64,000 nucleotides of DNA. It comes from Trogon surrucura (lineage: Eukaryota; Chordata; Aves; Trogoniformes; Trogonidae). The notes below the pieces were generated by a model. The model did no database searches. It saw only the letters and a program-made list of their open reading frames with translations, and was not told the DNA's origin. This document shows positions 46,040-59,819 of the stretch, piece after piece (position 1 is the first letter of the stretch; the number at the start of each line of letters is the position of its first letter). The DNA is taken from positions 17,110,037 to 17,174,036 of the forward strand of contig CM036617.1 of assembly GCA_020746105.1 (NCBI GenBank), read 5' to 3'. Both the position numbers and the translations under genes were made by a program.

Positions 46040-49000
46040 CCACACCGCTCTTTAATCTCCTGTCTACCAGGATTACCTAGTCATTTTCTTTGGAGATACT
46101 TTTTAGCCAGTAAGTCTCTGACTTGAATTGTTGCATAGAATCATTCAATTTCAGAAACAGGACTTGAAATTTGCATTTGAACTCAAGTTCCTGTCAAAGT
46201 AGTCTTTCATCTTTTTGAGGACCCTTGGATGGCAACCCTCCCTTCCAGCCTATCAGCTGTTCCCTGCAGTTTAGTGTCTTGCACTCTTGCTGAGGTGTTA
46301 AGTGAAGATGTTAAACACTTGAATGCCACTCATAACTGGTAACCACTTGGTGTTCAAACTAAAGGTAGTTTAGTTCAAACATGAGTTCTCCTTTATAAAG
46401 GTAGTTACCCTTAAAGCCATGTTTCACTGTATTTTACCCATTTTGTAGGTTACTTGTTCAGTTCATATTTTGACAGGCTGCCTATGGGGTTACTATGAGG
46501 TAATATGCCAAAAACCTTGCTACAGACAGGATAAATATCCTCTAGTACTCTACCCTTGTCTCCTGAACATGTCACTTCATGACAGAGATCTGCCCTTCTT
46601 AAATCCATATAGGTTGTTTCCAATTGCTTTTTATTCTTCAAGTGCCTAAAATGGCTTCTGTAAAGAATTGTTTACATTATATTCTCAGAGACCGGTTTGA
46701 AGCGACTAACCCATGGATTATCTTTCTAGGGAAAGAAAATTTTTTGGCTTTCTGTTGAGTCTGAGCATAAAGTCTGCCTTTCTTCTGGTCATTGAGGATA
46801 TCCCATGATCACTACAGCTCTTCAGAGATGATAGAGATGAACTTCACAGTGACCTCAGCCCAAGTGCTCAACTCTCTCAGACACATTCTTGTCAAGGGTT
46901 CCAAAGTTTTTCTGTGAACCCTGCCTATTTTCGCATAGTGCTTAATTCTAATTTCCTTTATTATGGTGTACAGCTCTTCTCCAAACACTGCGCAGTACTT
47001 CTGTTTCCTGGGCAGACCCTGGATGTCTCTGAACCAAATGAAACAATGATGGCTACGTATCCCAAACAGAGACTAACGCTTGAAAATGCCAAATGTTGCC
47101 CTTTTTGTTTTTAAATCTTCATCAGAAAATAGTATTTATGGCATGAAAATATCAATTACTTCAGCATGACTATGCAGAACAAGTATTAACCTGTGAAAGT
47201 GCAATAGATTTTCTTTTGTCCTTGTCCAGCATACACTGCCAGAGAATGAAATCTTGTCTCATGTGATGTGAAAATACATTATGTTTATGGCTAAACATAA
47301 TCTATACACACACAATTCCAGGAATAATGATTCCAGTAAATCTACCCTTCATTAATAAGTGATGAAGGTTGCTTTCATATTACATCTGATATAATTCTTT
47401 CCTGAAAGTAAATACATCCTTTCCCATCCCACTGCCTTCTTGTCTCTATGTTGCCAGTAAACTCTTCTGAAAATGTTGCATGGCACTACTTGTTCCAGTG
47501 GGATTTTTAGAATGAATGAAGGCAGGATTTAACTAATCCCTACGGACTTGAATGTCCTTATTTTTCTCGTTATTGTTGTTGTGTTTTAATCACCCATTCC
47601 ACAGGCAATTCCAGATTCTATAGTTATTTGTAAATCCCACAAAAATCCTTCGTAAGTTCATTCAGAGAAGACAGATGCCAGGGAAAAAAATAAAAAGTCC
47701 TAAAAGTTCCTAAAGTTCATTTCTCACCTCTCTGGAAAATAAATGTTTTTCTTTTTCTGTTTTTTTTTTTTTATTTTATTTTATCTTAAGGTATTTTAAC
47801 TAATGAGGCATCCATCACAGTTATTTCACAATCTAACATTTCTGCATCAGCAAGTTTGTTCGAGTTTTCAATCTGTATTTAGTTTCTCACTATTTCATTT
47901 ACCTGTTACTATGCTGACTGCACGAATCACTGAGAAAACGGAGCTAATCCTTAGAAACACATCTACAGAGATGGCTAAACTGATGTTAGACTGAACTTTA
48001 GTTCTTGACAAATACAGCCTTTCTCCTCCTACTTTTTCCTCCTGAATTCTTTCCAAGTAGGACATAGATCAAAGACACTCAACAGTTTCTAGGACTCAAA
48101 TTCACAAATCTGGTTCATTTAAAGCCTTTATGTCTTCCATAGCTCAAAGCAGATCTCCTGAAGCATCATAAGCACCATTAAAAAAGTTCCCTCTGTTTCC
48201 TAACACCGTATTTGCAGGTCTGTGTATCTGCTTTCTACATTTTTACTGTTTTTTTTTTTTTGAAAGAATTGTTTCTGACAGCCTACTCATCAGCATGATT
48301 AGCAGCACATATGAAACAGTAGCAAACAATCAGCTTTTAACTTTTATTAAGAAAATAAATTACCCTAGAGGGTAGGTTAACACATACTGATGGAAAACAT
48401 CAATCATGGTTTGTTCAGGGGAAGGCAAAGTGCAGATGAGTGAGACACAGTGGACTATTTTGCGATGAGGAGAAATGGAGGTTGATAAGATTTGTTTGAT
48501 CCTTCTAGGAAGAGAATCGCAGAATCACAGAAGAATCCTGACTGCAGCTATAGCCAAGATCCGTGAATTATACGCTTCCTACTCTACTGCTTCCAGAGAG
48601 AAAAAGAAGAAATGCAGAGGAGAAAAGCCAAGGCCCCACAAAATCCTGAGACTAGAATTCACATCAAAACCAGGTAAATCATAATTGCAACCTGAGCCCA
48701 GTACACAGACCTTCCACCAGCTATGTGGCCATTCAGAATTTCTGAAAAGAACAGGATAATTCAAATTCTTTCAGCTCTGAAATGCATCTTTGCATGTAAG
48801 GTCCATCTGACCTTTTTACCAGAAGTAAAAAAATATTTCCATTTTGCAAGGTTATTGTCCCATGCATGTAATGAATTTGGTGGGTCTCAATTCTGACCTG
48901 TTCCTTGCAAGAGCTGAACTTGCATTATCTAACAAACTCCAGTGAGGACAGCAACTGCAAGGGCCAAGAAAACTCTTAAAGCTTGTATGTTCCCCACAGA

Positions 49001-49400
49001 TCAGGACTGAATTGTGGTGATGAGGCAGTATTTATAAGAAGTTAACTTTGCTGCTGCATTATAGATAAACATTGAATTTAATTGCCGAAGTATCACTCTG
49101 GCACCTCCCTCTATTACTAAAGTCACGCAAGACTTCAGAGATAAATATTATTGCATCATGCACTGTTATATGCAAAACTCAATCAGTATAAAATACCATG
49201 AGACATTCCACAAAATTAAATAGCTATATTAAATGGTTCAGTGATCCTTGCAGAAAATTCCTAACAAGATTCTGAGTTGTTTAAGCTTTTACTTTATCAG
49301 TTATAAGGCTGTTTCATTTTTTTCTTTTGCTGGATTATTTTTTTTTTTTTTATAACAGGAAGGTTTATACATCAAAGCTATAGTTTCACCTTTTCTTGTA
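46040..49400. other. AT-rich non-coding DNA, nothing recognised
   Basis: Poly-T runs near 47760 and 48250 only. Confidence 0.5.
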
Positions 49401-49403
49401 AGA

Positions 49404-50130
49404 TCATAGAATCATGGAATTGTCAGGCTTGGAAGGTACCTTAAAGATCATCTAGTTCCAACCCCCCCACCATGCGCAGGGATATCCCCCACTAGATCAG
49501 GCTGCCCAGAGCCGCATCCAGCCTGGTCTTAAAAACTTCCAGGGATGAGGCTTCAACCACCTGTCTTGGAAACCTGTTCTGGTATCTCACCACCATTATG
49601 GTGAAGAACTTCTTCCTAACATCCAATCTGCATCGACCCATCTCTAGTTTTAATCCATTCCCTCTAGGCCTACCACTACCCAACATCCTAAAAAGCCCCT
49701 CACCAGCTTTCTTGTAGGCCCCCTTGAGATACTGGAAGGCCACAATAAAGTCACCTCGGAACCTTCTTTTCTCCAGACTGAACAACCCCAACTCTCTCAG
49801 TCTGTCTTCATAGGAGGGGTGCTCCTGCCATCTAATCAACCTCGTGGCCCTTCTCCGGACACGCTCCAGCACGTCTGTATCTTTCTTGTGCTGTGGACTC
49901 CAGAACTGGACGCAGTACTCTAGGTGGGGTCTCATGAGAGTGGACCTGCTGGCCACGCACCTCATGATGCAGCCCAGGACACGATTAGCTTTCTGTGCTG
50001 CAAGTGCCACTGACGGCTCAGGTTGAGCTTCTCGTCCACCAGTACTCTCAAGACTTCTTCAGGGCTGATCTCAAAACAGCCACTGCCCAGCCTATATCGG
50101 TGCTTGGGATTGCCCCAACCCAGATGATCA
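49404..50130 (-). mobile_element. CR1 LINE 3' part, another subfamily, minus strand
   Basis: Minus-strand ORF2 end ([39 protein letters not shown], then FPRQVVEASSLEVFKT) is open for 172 codons from 50010 to 49492. The 3' UTR then reads to AGAATCATGGAATTGTCAG at 49404. The CATCCAGCCTGGTCTTAAAA and CCCACTAGATCAGGCTGCC blocks mark a different CR1 subfamily from the copies at 14.4, 25 and 38.8 kb. Confidence 0.9.
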
Positions 50131-50134
50131 TAAA

Positions 50135-53100
50135 TGTCCTGTTTGTTTCCAGCTGCCTTTCAAGTAATTTTGATGTCCTTTGCTTGCCTAGTATTTCAAA
50201 AATTGTGGATTGTAAACTAGATATTTGAGAAATTGTCCCCAGAATGACAGTCTGGCTTTGAACGTGCTTTGTTTCATCAACACTTGATGAAACAAAGAGG
50301 AAGGAGAAGTCTTTACACAAACACCAATCAGGAGAGTAGATGAAAGGAGAGCAGTAGGGAAAGAAGGTGTTTCTAAGCGCACTGTGAATGCAGACGGAGC
50401 TCACTGTACTTTTCTGTGAAATAGAGCAATATAAGAAATAATTGGCTTACTTTGTATGAGAAAAAAGACAGGTTCAATATTAAGAAATTCTCACAAGCCT
50501 ATGAATGGTTAGATAATGGAGGCAGTTGCTGTGGGATACTGCAAAGTCAATATTATTGGAAAAGTTAAAATTAACATTTAACACTCTTCTGTCTTTGATG
50601 GCTTGGGAGAAATCAAACTCCCTCTACAAGCCTGGGGATTGAATGCTAATAATATCATTAGTTTTCAAATACTAAGCATAGAAACAGTGTGATACAGAGG
50701 AGTAATGCTTATTTTCCCCCAGAAAAAAAACCTCAGAGTGCCCAATCTGTGGTCAATGCCAAAAAACCTGACCTAATGCACAGAACTCCTACCAAAATCC
50801 ACTGAGCTCAGGGCAAGATAATGGAGAAGAGACTGGAATGTGAGGGGTCAAACTACAGGGAACAATATGGAACAGAAGGTAGCATGGGATATGGAGAAGG
50901 AGAGAAGGGGCACAGCTGCACCAGAAAGGCATTAAACAACATTAAACAATGTTCTTGTCTGAACAAGACAAAGCTTACAACATTAGGGAAAGAGTACATA
51001 TTTTTCTGATGAAGTAAGACCTTAAAAAATGCAAGTCTTAATTGAGATCAGCTGAACTGAAATTCCAGCAACAGATTGCTGTTATTGCATTGCATTTTAT
51101 CAGAAATGCTCTGGGAATCCTGACAGTGGGTCTGTACCATCTCGGGTGCAGACTGGGCACTTCATAACCTTTTGAGAGAGACACAGAAAACACGTTAGAA
51201 GAAGAAGAAGACAGACCTTTGTAAACTGAGTCAGGCTTGGGAGGAAAACATTGTTCCAAATGCTCTGTACTGCCTCATATCTCTTTATTGTTTTCGGCTT
51301 GTGTGTGTTGTCTGACATTTGATGCAGGCAAAAATTTTTGTTATTCTGCACTGCTTTTGTAGAGCTTATAGTCCATTAATTGGAATTTAATCATAATTTT
51401 TGGAATCACCTTTCCTCAAGGTACAAAACTAGTCACTTGCCGATGTCAGCCTAATCTCTCTTATTTCTGTGGAATTGTGTTTAAAGACATACCTGAGCAT
51501 TTCAGCATTATGACAACCACACTGTGAAGAAAGTCAAAATAAAATACTGGGCATGGGCAATTTACTGTTAAAAAGGACACAAACTATAGCATAACAACTC
51601 GGTTTCCTGTCTGCTGAATATATCCCTTTATTTTGCAACATGCATATTCAGAAGACCATTGCAACTTGAAGTATGATCTCTGCTTGTCCTTCACAGGCCA
51701 GAGGGAGAAGAGAAAGCTCTGCCTTTGCCTTGCATAACCCATAACACTGCCATCCCCCTACTGAGGCAGTGGCTGCTCCAGGGATTCATCCAGTTTCTCT
51801 GCCAACATCAAAAAGGATTGTTTTTCCATGTACAGTGTTGGCCAAATGCATTAATTCTTATGCTCCTTCAAAGTGCTGAGGGCTGGGAGAGGACTTTGGA
51901 AGGGTACCTGCCTGTGTTATGAGGAAGAGCAAATTTTCATTCATAGCTCTGGCTGGACCACCTGACAAATTTATTGCTATGCTGATGGCTAGATTTGGGA
52001 TCAGGAAGGAAATGCTCGTTTTTTTCAGATTAGATCAGCAAGTATTACCTATATTTTGCCTCCCTCTTCCAAGTTTCACATTGACTGCTTGTGAAGGTCT
52101 GGGCATATTGCCCTGCCGCTTCTATAGAGCAAATATCATATTGGCCTGCCCACCAAAACATGTTTTGCTTGTTGGACTTGGAAAAGGATAATTGATATAC
52201 GAACAGTGTCCCAAGCCAGCTGAAATTATAGGTCTGTGTGATTTCATAGTTCTTTCTGGTCTTTGTGAAAATGTGTCAAAGGAAGTAATTCCTCCTTTAA
52301 AATTACTTAGGGTATAAATAGGCCATGCCTGTTTACTTTAAAGTGAAGTTTTAATCTTGCTTACCCTGATTTTAATTCTGATCTACTACAGCATAGAGCA
52401 GAATGACACTGCTGAGATAGCTTTAGCAAGTGATGAGTAAAATCCTTGTAGTGCAGTGCACTGCTCTCCTCTCACCTTCTCTTAACTCTGTAAAATCACT
52501 GCCTCTGAGGTTTTACCATTCCAGACCCATGCAGGTAACTTCACAACCCTGGCACCACACAGACTACAGAATTACTCCCTAATGGGATGGTGATAATTAT
52601 CTCATCACTTTCATAAGTAGTAACTGGATTCCTGTTGTTATGTTTTAGAAGTTTTTCTATCTTCCTACTGCCCTTCCTATTATCCTCTCTTCAGTGCAGC
52701 CCTTAAATTATGAAATAACCTGCTGAAATTCATATTGTGATACAGTTTTGAAAAGAATAGCACTACTATGACATTCATTTTCTGTATCAGAATATAGTAC
52801 CTCCAAACTGTGAAAACCTTAAGGTTGCAAATATGAAACAATTTCAAATAAGAACAACTTGTAGCTCAGAAAATGTTAGTAATCTGCCTACAAAAGGAGA
52901 AAATGATTAAATCTAATATGTCAGTTTGTCCCTGATCACAGATCCACGTATATGCTTGTCAAAGAAAAATAAATCATAAGCAAATATACATATAGTAAGG
53001 AGTTTAATTCATCTCAGCTCAAATAGACTATTTAACATACTGTATTTTATTTCTTGTTTGTTTTGTGAAATCACTTGATTTTATCTTATGACTACTGTCA

Positions 53101-54740
53101 TAAAAACAGCTTTTCCTGATGAATAACATTTGGCATAAAGCCAAAGCACAATTTGGCCCTTATTTTTTTTAGGACTAAGCAAAAAAAAAAGCGATAAGCC
53201 CTCTGTATTTTGTAATACTAAATGAAAAATGTCAACTTATCGCTGGTAATCACTTTGAAAAGTGACCACCTGAACGAAATGAATAGCCTGTGTGATTACA
53301 GATTCAGTATCATTATTCAAGAACAAGAGAATGAGAGGAAGAGATGTCTTCAAAAAACTGAATATGTCAGAGATGCCATAGAAGAAATGGAGTTGCCTCA
53401 TCTAAAACCCCCAGGGTGCAGTTAGGGCCCTTCAACTATTTAATATCTTCCCCTGGAGAGACGGAGCTCATTCCATCCAGATACTTTTATTGTCCCCCCT
53501 TTTTAGACTAATACAGCTTCCCAAATAAAACAGAGGATGGAGTGAGAAGGGGAAATACAGCACAGTTCTGCATTATAGAAGATTGGATTGGTATGGGGGG
53601 ATAATTTCCCTGCCCAGATAAAACCTGTGGTATTACAGATCTGAAGCATCTGGATAAAAGAAATTAAATCAAAGAGAAGGAGGCAGGAGTAGTTGTGGAA
53701 AGAGATTGGTATGGTATAGGCAAAAATTTTGGCAGAGGAAGGATTGTTTTAAAGTCAACATGTTTGGTAAAGATAGTGAAAGAGAAGAGGCACAGGATAT
53801 TTTACTAGAGGAAGTCTGAACTAGGAATTTATCTCACTCTGTGTTTATGCATTACTGACTTGGTATTGTAATGGAAAGACAGTCATTTTCTGCTGCAACA
53901 ACTGGATGGAAAGAATGACTCCTCTGTTGCCTCTGAATAGAGAATATATACTTTTCACATCATTCTTTTTATTCACTATAAACCAAAGATACAGGAGTCA
54001 GCATGTCCATATTTCACATTCCTCCTAAAGTTATTTTGGCTTTTCACTTAAATCTGCTTAATTATTTATCTTAATAATCAAATTTGCACAATCTCCCCAG
54101 AAGAAAAAAAATGACATAGTTTAGATATGCAAAGGATGCTTAGTTTCTGAGAAAGAACAAGGCCTTTACAAACTCTTCCCGAGAGAACATAACATTGGAG
54201 AGAGATCAAAGGAGGAAATGCAATCCAACACTATTAGATGGATTAAATTTTATGTGTAATCTTGCGATGGTGTTGTTCAAGTTCCAGCACCAGAAAGGTT
54301 TTGTGAGCATTCCCAAGAGAAAAAGAAAGTAACTGACGTGATTTGCTCAAGATAGATTCCAACGGTAGAAATTAACAGCTCTGCAATGTAGAGATTTTTG
54401 TGTACTTCTCAGCACTGTTACCCCTCTGGTGTGACAACTGGATTTAATGCTCATTTGGGTAGGCAGAGCTGTAGTCCTTAAGGAGAGCTGCTTTAAGTTC
54501 TTTTTTGGGGATTTTTCTGACTTCAGTAGAGTTACCTGAGCAAGTTCCCTTCTAACAGCTCTGCCTTCATTATGTTCTTTACTGGTCAGTCATATTTGTT
54601 CAGGTTTGTGGACGTGGGAAGGAAATATTTTGCCTTGACAGCATTCCTCTTCACATTCTTTGTCAGTCCTTTCAGGGTAAGAGGGTCTGCCACCGTCTAA
54701 GCCATCTCTACCAGAGTGCTGCTTTCTGCTTGAAAGACCG
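50135..54740. other. AT-rich non-coding DNA, nothing recognised
   Basis: No gene, RNA or known repeat could be supported. Confidence 0.5.
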
Positions 54741-54744
54741 TCCT

Positions 54745-56062
54745 GAGTTCCATTATGCAGCACGTGCAGGACAGCCAGGTGATCAGGCCCAGTCAGCACG
54801 GGTTTGTGAAGGGCAGGTCATGTTTAACAAAACTGATCTCCTTCTATGACAAGGTGACCCGCTGGTTGGATGAAGGAAAGGCTGTGGATGTCGCCTACCT
54901 TGACTTTCGTAAGGCATTCAACACTGCTGCCCACAACATTCTCCTAGAGAAATTGACTGCTCTTGACTTGGATGGGCATCCGCTTCGCTGGGTGAAAAAC
55001 TAGTTAGATGGCCGAGTCCAAAGAGTTGTGGTCAATAGAGTTAAATCCAGTTGGCGGCCGGTCATGAGTGGTGTTTCTCAGGGCTCAGTACTGAGCCCAG
55101 TCCTGTTTAACATTTTCATCAATGATTTGGACAAGGAGATGGAGTGCACCCTCAGCAAGTTTGCAGATGACACTAAGCTGGGTGGAAGTGTCGATCTGCT
55201 GGAGGGCAGGGAGGCTCTACAGAGGGATCGAGTTATGCTGGGTTGCTGGGCCAAGGCCAATTCCATGAGTTTCAATAAGGCCAAATGCCAGGTCCTGCCC
55301 TTTGACCACAACACCAAGCAGCGCTACAGGCTTGGGGAGGAGTGGCTGGAGAGCTGCCAGGCAGAGAGGGACCTGGGGTTGTTGATGGACAGGCAGCTGA
55401 ACATGAGACAGTGGTGTGCCCAGGTGGCCAAGGAGGCCAATGGCATCCTGGCCTGGATCAGGAATGGTGTTGTCAGCAGGAGCAGGGAGGTGATCATGCC
55501 CCTGTGCTCAGCTTTGGGGAGACCTCACCTCAAGTGTTGTGTCCAGTTTTGGGCTACTCACTACAAGAGGGACAGTGAGTTGCTGGCGCGGGTACAGAAG
55601 GGGGTTACGAAGCTGGTAAAGGATTTGGACCATGTGTCGTATGAGGAAAGTCTGAGGGATCTGGGGCTGTTTAGCCTGGAGAAGAGGAGACTCAGGGGGG
55701 GCCTCATCACTCTCTACAACTACCTGACCAGAGGTTGTAGCGAGGTGGGGGTTAGTCTGTTCTCCCTGATGATGAGTGACTGGACAAGGGGAAATGGCCT
55801 TAAGTTGTGCCAGGGGAGGTCCAGATTGGATATTAGGAAGAATTTATTTACTGAGAGGGTTGTCAGGCATTGGAACAGGCTACCCAGGGAGGTGGTTGAG
55901 TCACCATCCCTGGAGGTGTGTAAGAGATGGGTAGATGTTGTGCTGAGGGACATGGTTTAGTGGTGTTGGTAGGGTTAGGACAAAGGTTGGACTCAATGAT
56001 CTTGAAGGTCTCTTCTAACTAAAAGTGTTATTCTATGATTCCCTGATTCTATGATTCTATGA
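54745..56062 (+). mobile_element. CR1 LINE, 5'-truncated, about 1.3 kb, third subfamily
   Basis: Starts in the RT at the SQHGF block and runs through a 3' UTR with GGTTTAGTGGTGTTGG and GATCTTGAAGGTCTCTTC into an ATTCTATG tail (56030-56062). The UTR and the C-terminus ([15 protein letters not shown]) define a subfamily distinct from the copies at 6.5 kb and 21.8 kb. Confidence 0.94.
54755..55960 (+). pseudogene. CR1 ORF2 RT fragment, one stop
   Basis: RT motif A LDFRKAFNTAA (first catalytic Asp kept, the second conserved Asp changed to Asn), motif [13 protein letters not shown] (usual Pro in GVPQG changed to Ser), and motif [11 protein letters not shown] intact. A TAG at 55001-55003 interrupts where the other copies have Trp (NWL). 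The same frame then runs without a break to 55960. The N-terminal endonuclease is absent because of 5' truncation. Confidence 0.9.
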
Positions 56063-56064
56063 CC

Positions 56065-59060
56065 AGTATCTCTTCCAGTTTCCTGCTGTAACTCAACCAG
56101 TGAGTGTTAAGAATTTCTGCTTCATTAAACTGTTTTTCATACTGTTTTACTAAAGAATTAATACCTACTAATTTTATAGACTGGTCATTGCTATATAACA
56201 GTCCTGTCTTAATCTATTCATATTTGCTCTGCTGTGAGTGTTTACAACAAGAATGACAAAAACATTGTAAGTTCTGACAGGGGATACATTTACTTACTTC
56301 AAGTATATGTAAAATGTTTATTTTTACTGTTCTGCCCCAGTATGATAAAAAAGATTTTACATTATGCATTGAAATATGAATGTGCCTCTTGTTGTTTTAG
56401 TCTGCATGTGAAAGGTTAATATCTGTAAAACAAAGTGACAATAGATGAGCAAAGTGGAGCCCCTGGGACATAAAGAAATATTGATTCAAAATATAGGGCA
56501 TCCTATATTTCAGTGGCACATAAAAGATGACCTGACAAAATAAACATAGTACACGTGCTCTTTGATAGACATCAGTGACGGAATTTTTTTTCCTTGTTTC
56601 TGGGAGATAATAACAAAACTATATAATGTCAGCTATTAGGTATTATCATATTTAATCACATTTTACAATCTATTATTTCTGCAAAAAGCAGTGCTTTTGT
56701 AGTACTGCAGGCTCTTTGGATACATCTCATAAAACTCTGTGAGAAATTGTATTCACTGAAAAGTATGTCCGATGTCTAAATCTGAGCAATTTGATATTCT
56801 TGACACAAAAGAAGCACTGAATATCATGAAGAAGTGCCAAAGGAAGACAATGCAACTATGGGTTTAAAATTTCCATTTAACAGTTCATATTTATAATTGT
56901 GAACTAACTGGAAAGTGTAAACTAGGGAAAATTGTTGAGTCTTGTATCAAATAAAACATGCTAAACTATCCCAGAGAAGCTATGCACTGAAACATTTTGA
57001 AACGGGATACCCACGAAATGTCATACAAATTTATGGTAAAATAGTCAAGCAGTTCAGAAACTAATAAAAACCCACAACAAACAAACAAACAAACAAAACC
57101 CCAGAAATTTAGTCTGGAATATCATTCTAAGGAAAACATCAGCCTTTCAGTCTCTCTTGATGTCATCTTGAAATTTCATTCTCAGTTGAGTACATTAAAA
57201 TATTGTTTCAGTCCTCTTTTCATTACACAAGTCATCAGCCCCCTTAATTTCGTTTCGGCAAATCAATACACAAATATACAGTAGGTTTTCAACTTAAATA
57301 GAAATGTATTTTATATTTTTGAAAAAAAAAAAGTAGCATTTTCTTGATTAGGTTTAATGATATAATATACGGAAAATTGTATGCCTGTTGAATTTCATCT
57401 CTCAACCTACAGAAATATAAAGTAGTGTTTTATATATTTTATATGCAAAACTTAACATTAGTATCATATAGGCCATATATCATACAGACCATAAAGGCCA
57501 CTATCCTGAAAAATCATACAGGGGCCATAAGACAGAAGAAATCCATCTTTTTTTTTTACCTATACATGCCTTGTATTTTGCCTGGGCCTGTATTACTTGC
57601 TAATCCCTAATTATTTTCTACATAAAGTAGTTAAATCTCTTGTGAATTTATTATCCATAGATTAGAGGATATAGACCTTTTATGTTGCTTACGTGCATTG
57701 ACTCTGCCATCAAGCCTGTGTGGAGAGCTTCAAGCCTCTGTTTTCCTGATGCTGAGGGTTATAATACTCCTGTGTGTAAGTATTCAAAAATTTTGAGTCA
57801 GACTATTAAAAAGCCAGAAGACTGACATAATACAATGATGTAAACCCTCCACATTTTAGTGTTGTTTTACATTTGTAATTTTCAACTCTTTGTGGAATAA
57901 GCAAGCAATGTTTTTCAAGCTTTTGGAACCATGGAGGTCAGAAAACAGGAAAAAGAAAACAGGAGCTTGAGTAGGAGGACAAGAGATTCAGCTGGCAATG
58001 ATGATTCAGTCCATAGGCAGATTGTAGGACTTGATGTGATGAAGAAGTTTCTCTGAAGGTTTGCAGGCAGACCTGGAACAGGAAGATGCAAAATTACAAT
58101 ACTTGGAGAAAGAATTAAGTTTTGACTTTCAGATATGCTGCAGTACAAAAAGAAAGGATGTCAAAAAATCTTACAAGAAAAGATATAAAGGAGATATCCA
58201 GGAGATAGGAAGGAGATATCCAGGAATCAGGGCCCAGAGAAAGTGACATATATGAGACTGAAAAAGATGGTAAAAACAAGCCTAGGGACTAATAGAATGA
58301 CTTACAATTCTTCAGCAGACACTGACTGAACCACCAGAAGGTGATGCTATTCCGCTTGCTCTTCACAAAAGAAGAGCAATGTGGCAAAAGGCACATTGAC
58401 AAGAGAGAAACATGAACTGAAGAAATTAATACAGCGATGTTGCTAGCTGACTACAGTAGCATATTTTATGTGCTGATTTCACTCTTGGATCCTATCTTCA
58501 GAACTGCTCTTTGGTAAATACCTTCAGAAATGATGGTGATATACTAAGAAAATTGAGGAAAAAAACCATCAAGAATTAGAGTCCTTATTCATTTGACATC
58601 TGCATTGGTGTTAGCATCCTGCTAGCATGTTGTAGTCCAAGGAAAGAGAGACAGGCAATTCTAAGGACTGTTTAATGCCAGCTGAAAGGAAATACCTAAA
58701 AGCATGAGTTGTGCCCCTTAAGTGCCTCTTGTCTACATTGACAAGAGATGATTAATTCAGGTGTAGATGTTGATACCTACCTCTGAGGCTGCTTTCTACT
58801 TAGGACAAGGGCCACGTTCTTAACTAAGAATTTCCAAGACAAAACTAGTACAGTACTCTTATGATTTTATGACTATCAGATAGTCCTGTTTCCTGTCTAG
58901 TGCAAGTTATTAATCTTTGCTGTTTGGAAGCAAGATAGATGTGTCATAGTCAAGGTACATGTTCTCAATCTTCTTATTCTGTAATGAAAGAATTAGGAAA
59001 TTGGTACTCAACCATGTTTTCCTGTGAAAAGTTATCAGTGTCAAGATAATCTCCTGAGAA
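56065..59060. other. AT-rich non-coding DNA, nothing recognised
   Basis: A short CAAA run (about 57070-57098) and A/T runs only. Confidence 0.5.
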
Positions 59061-59084
59061 AGTTTTTCACAAATATAGCAATTT

Positions 59085-59818
59085 TTTGAGCCTAGGCTCA
59101 CCCTTTACATATTTATAAACATTTATGAGGTGACCCCTCAGCCTCCTCCTCTCCATGCTAAAGAGACCCAGCTCCTTCAGCCTTTCCTCATAAGGGAGAT
59201 GTTCCACTCCCTTAATCACCCTTGTGGCTCTGTGCTGGACTCTCTCAAGCAGCTCCTTGTCCTTCTTGAACTGAAGGGCCCAGAACTGGACACAATATTC
59301 CAGATGTGGCCTCACCAGGGTAGAGTAGAGGGGCAGGAGGACCTCTCTCGACCTACTAGTTACTCCCCTTCTAATACACCCCAGGATGCCATTGGCCTTC
59401 TCGGCCATGAGGGCACATTGCTGGCTCATGGTCATCCTGCTGTCCACCAAGACTCCCAGGTCCCTTTCCCCTGCACTGCTCTCCAGCAGGTCAGTCCCCA
59501 ACCTGTACTGGCACATGGGGTTGTTCCTTCCCAGCTGCAAAATTCTACACTTGCCCTTGTTGTATTTCACAAAACTTCTCCCCGTCCAGCCCTCTAACCT
59601 GTCCAGGTCTCTCTGAATGGCAGCACAGCCTTCTGGTGTGTCAACCACTCCTCCCAGTTTTGTGTCATCAGTAAACTTGCTGACAGCACTCTCTGATCTC
59701 TTGTCCAGGTCATTGATGAATATATTGAAAAGCACCAGCCCCAGCACCGACCCCTGAGGGACTCCACTAGACACAGGCCTCCAACTAGACTCTGCCCCAT
59801 TGACTACAACTCTGTGAC
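59085..59818 (-). mobile_element. CR1 ORF2 interior fragment, truncated at both ends
   Basis: On the minus strand an uninterrupted 230-codon RT piece: [18 protein letters not shown], motif [11 protein letters not shown], the [16 protein letters not shown] block and [20 protein letters not shown], ending at [12 protein letters not shown]. The last about 300 nt of ORF2 and the whole 3' UTR and tail are missing, which is unusual for a LINE insertion. The coding frame is otherwise well kept and close to the 6.5-kb copy. Confidence 0.93.
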
Positions 59819-59819
59819 T

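Noticed and set aside
53222-53425. 67-codon plus-strand frame rich in Glu and Lys
   Set aside because: No splice sites, no family resemblance and no upstream promoter; chance-level length.
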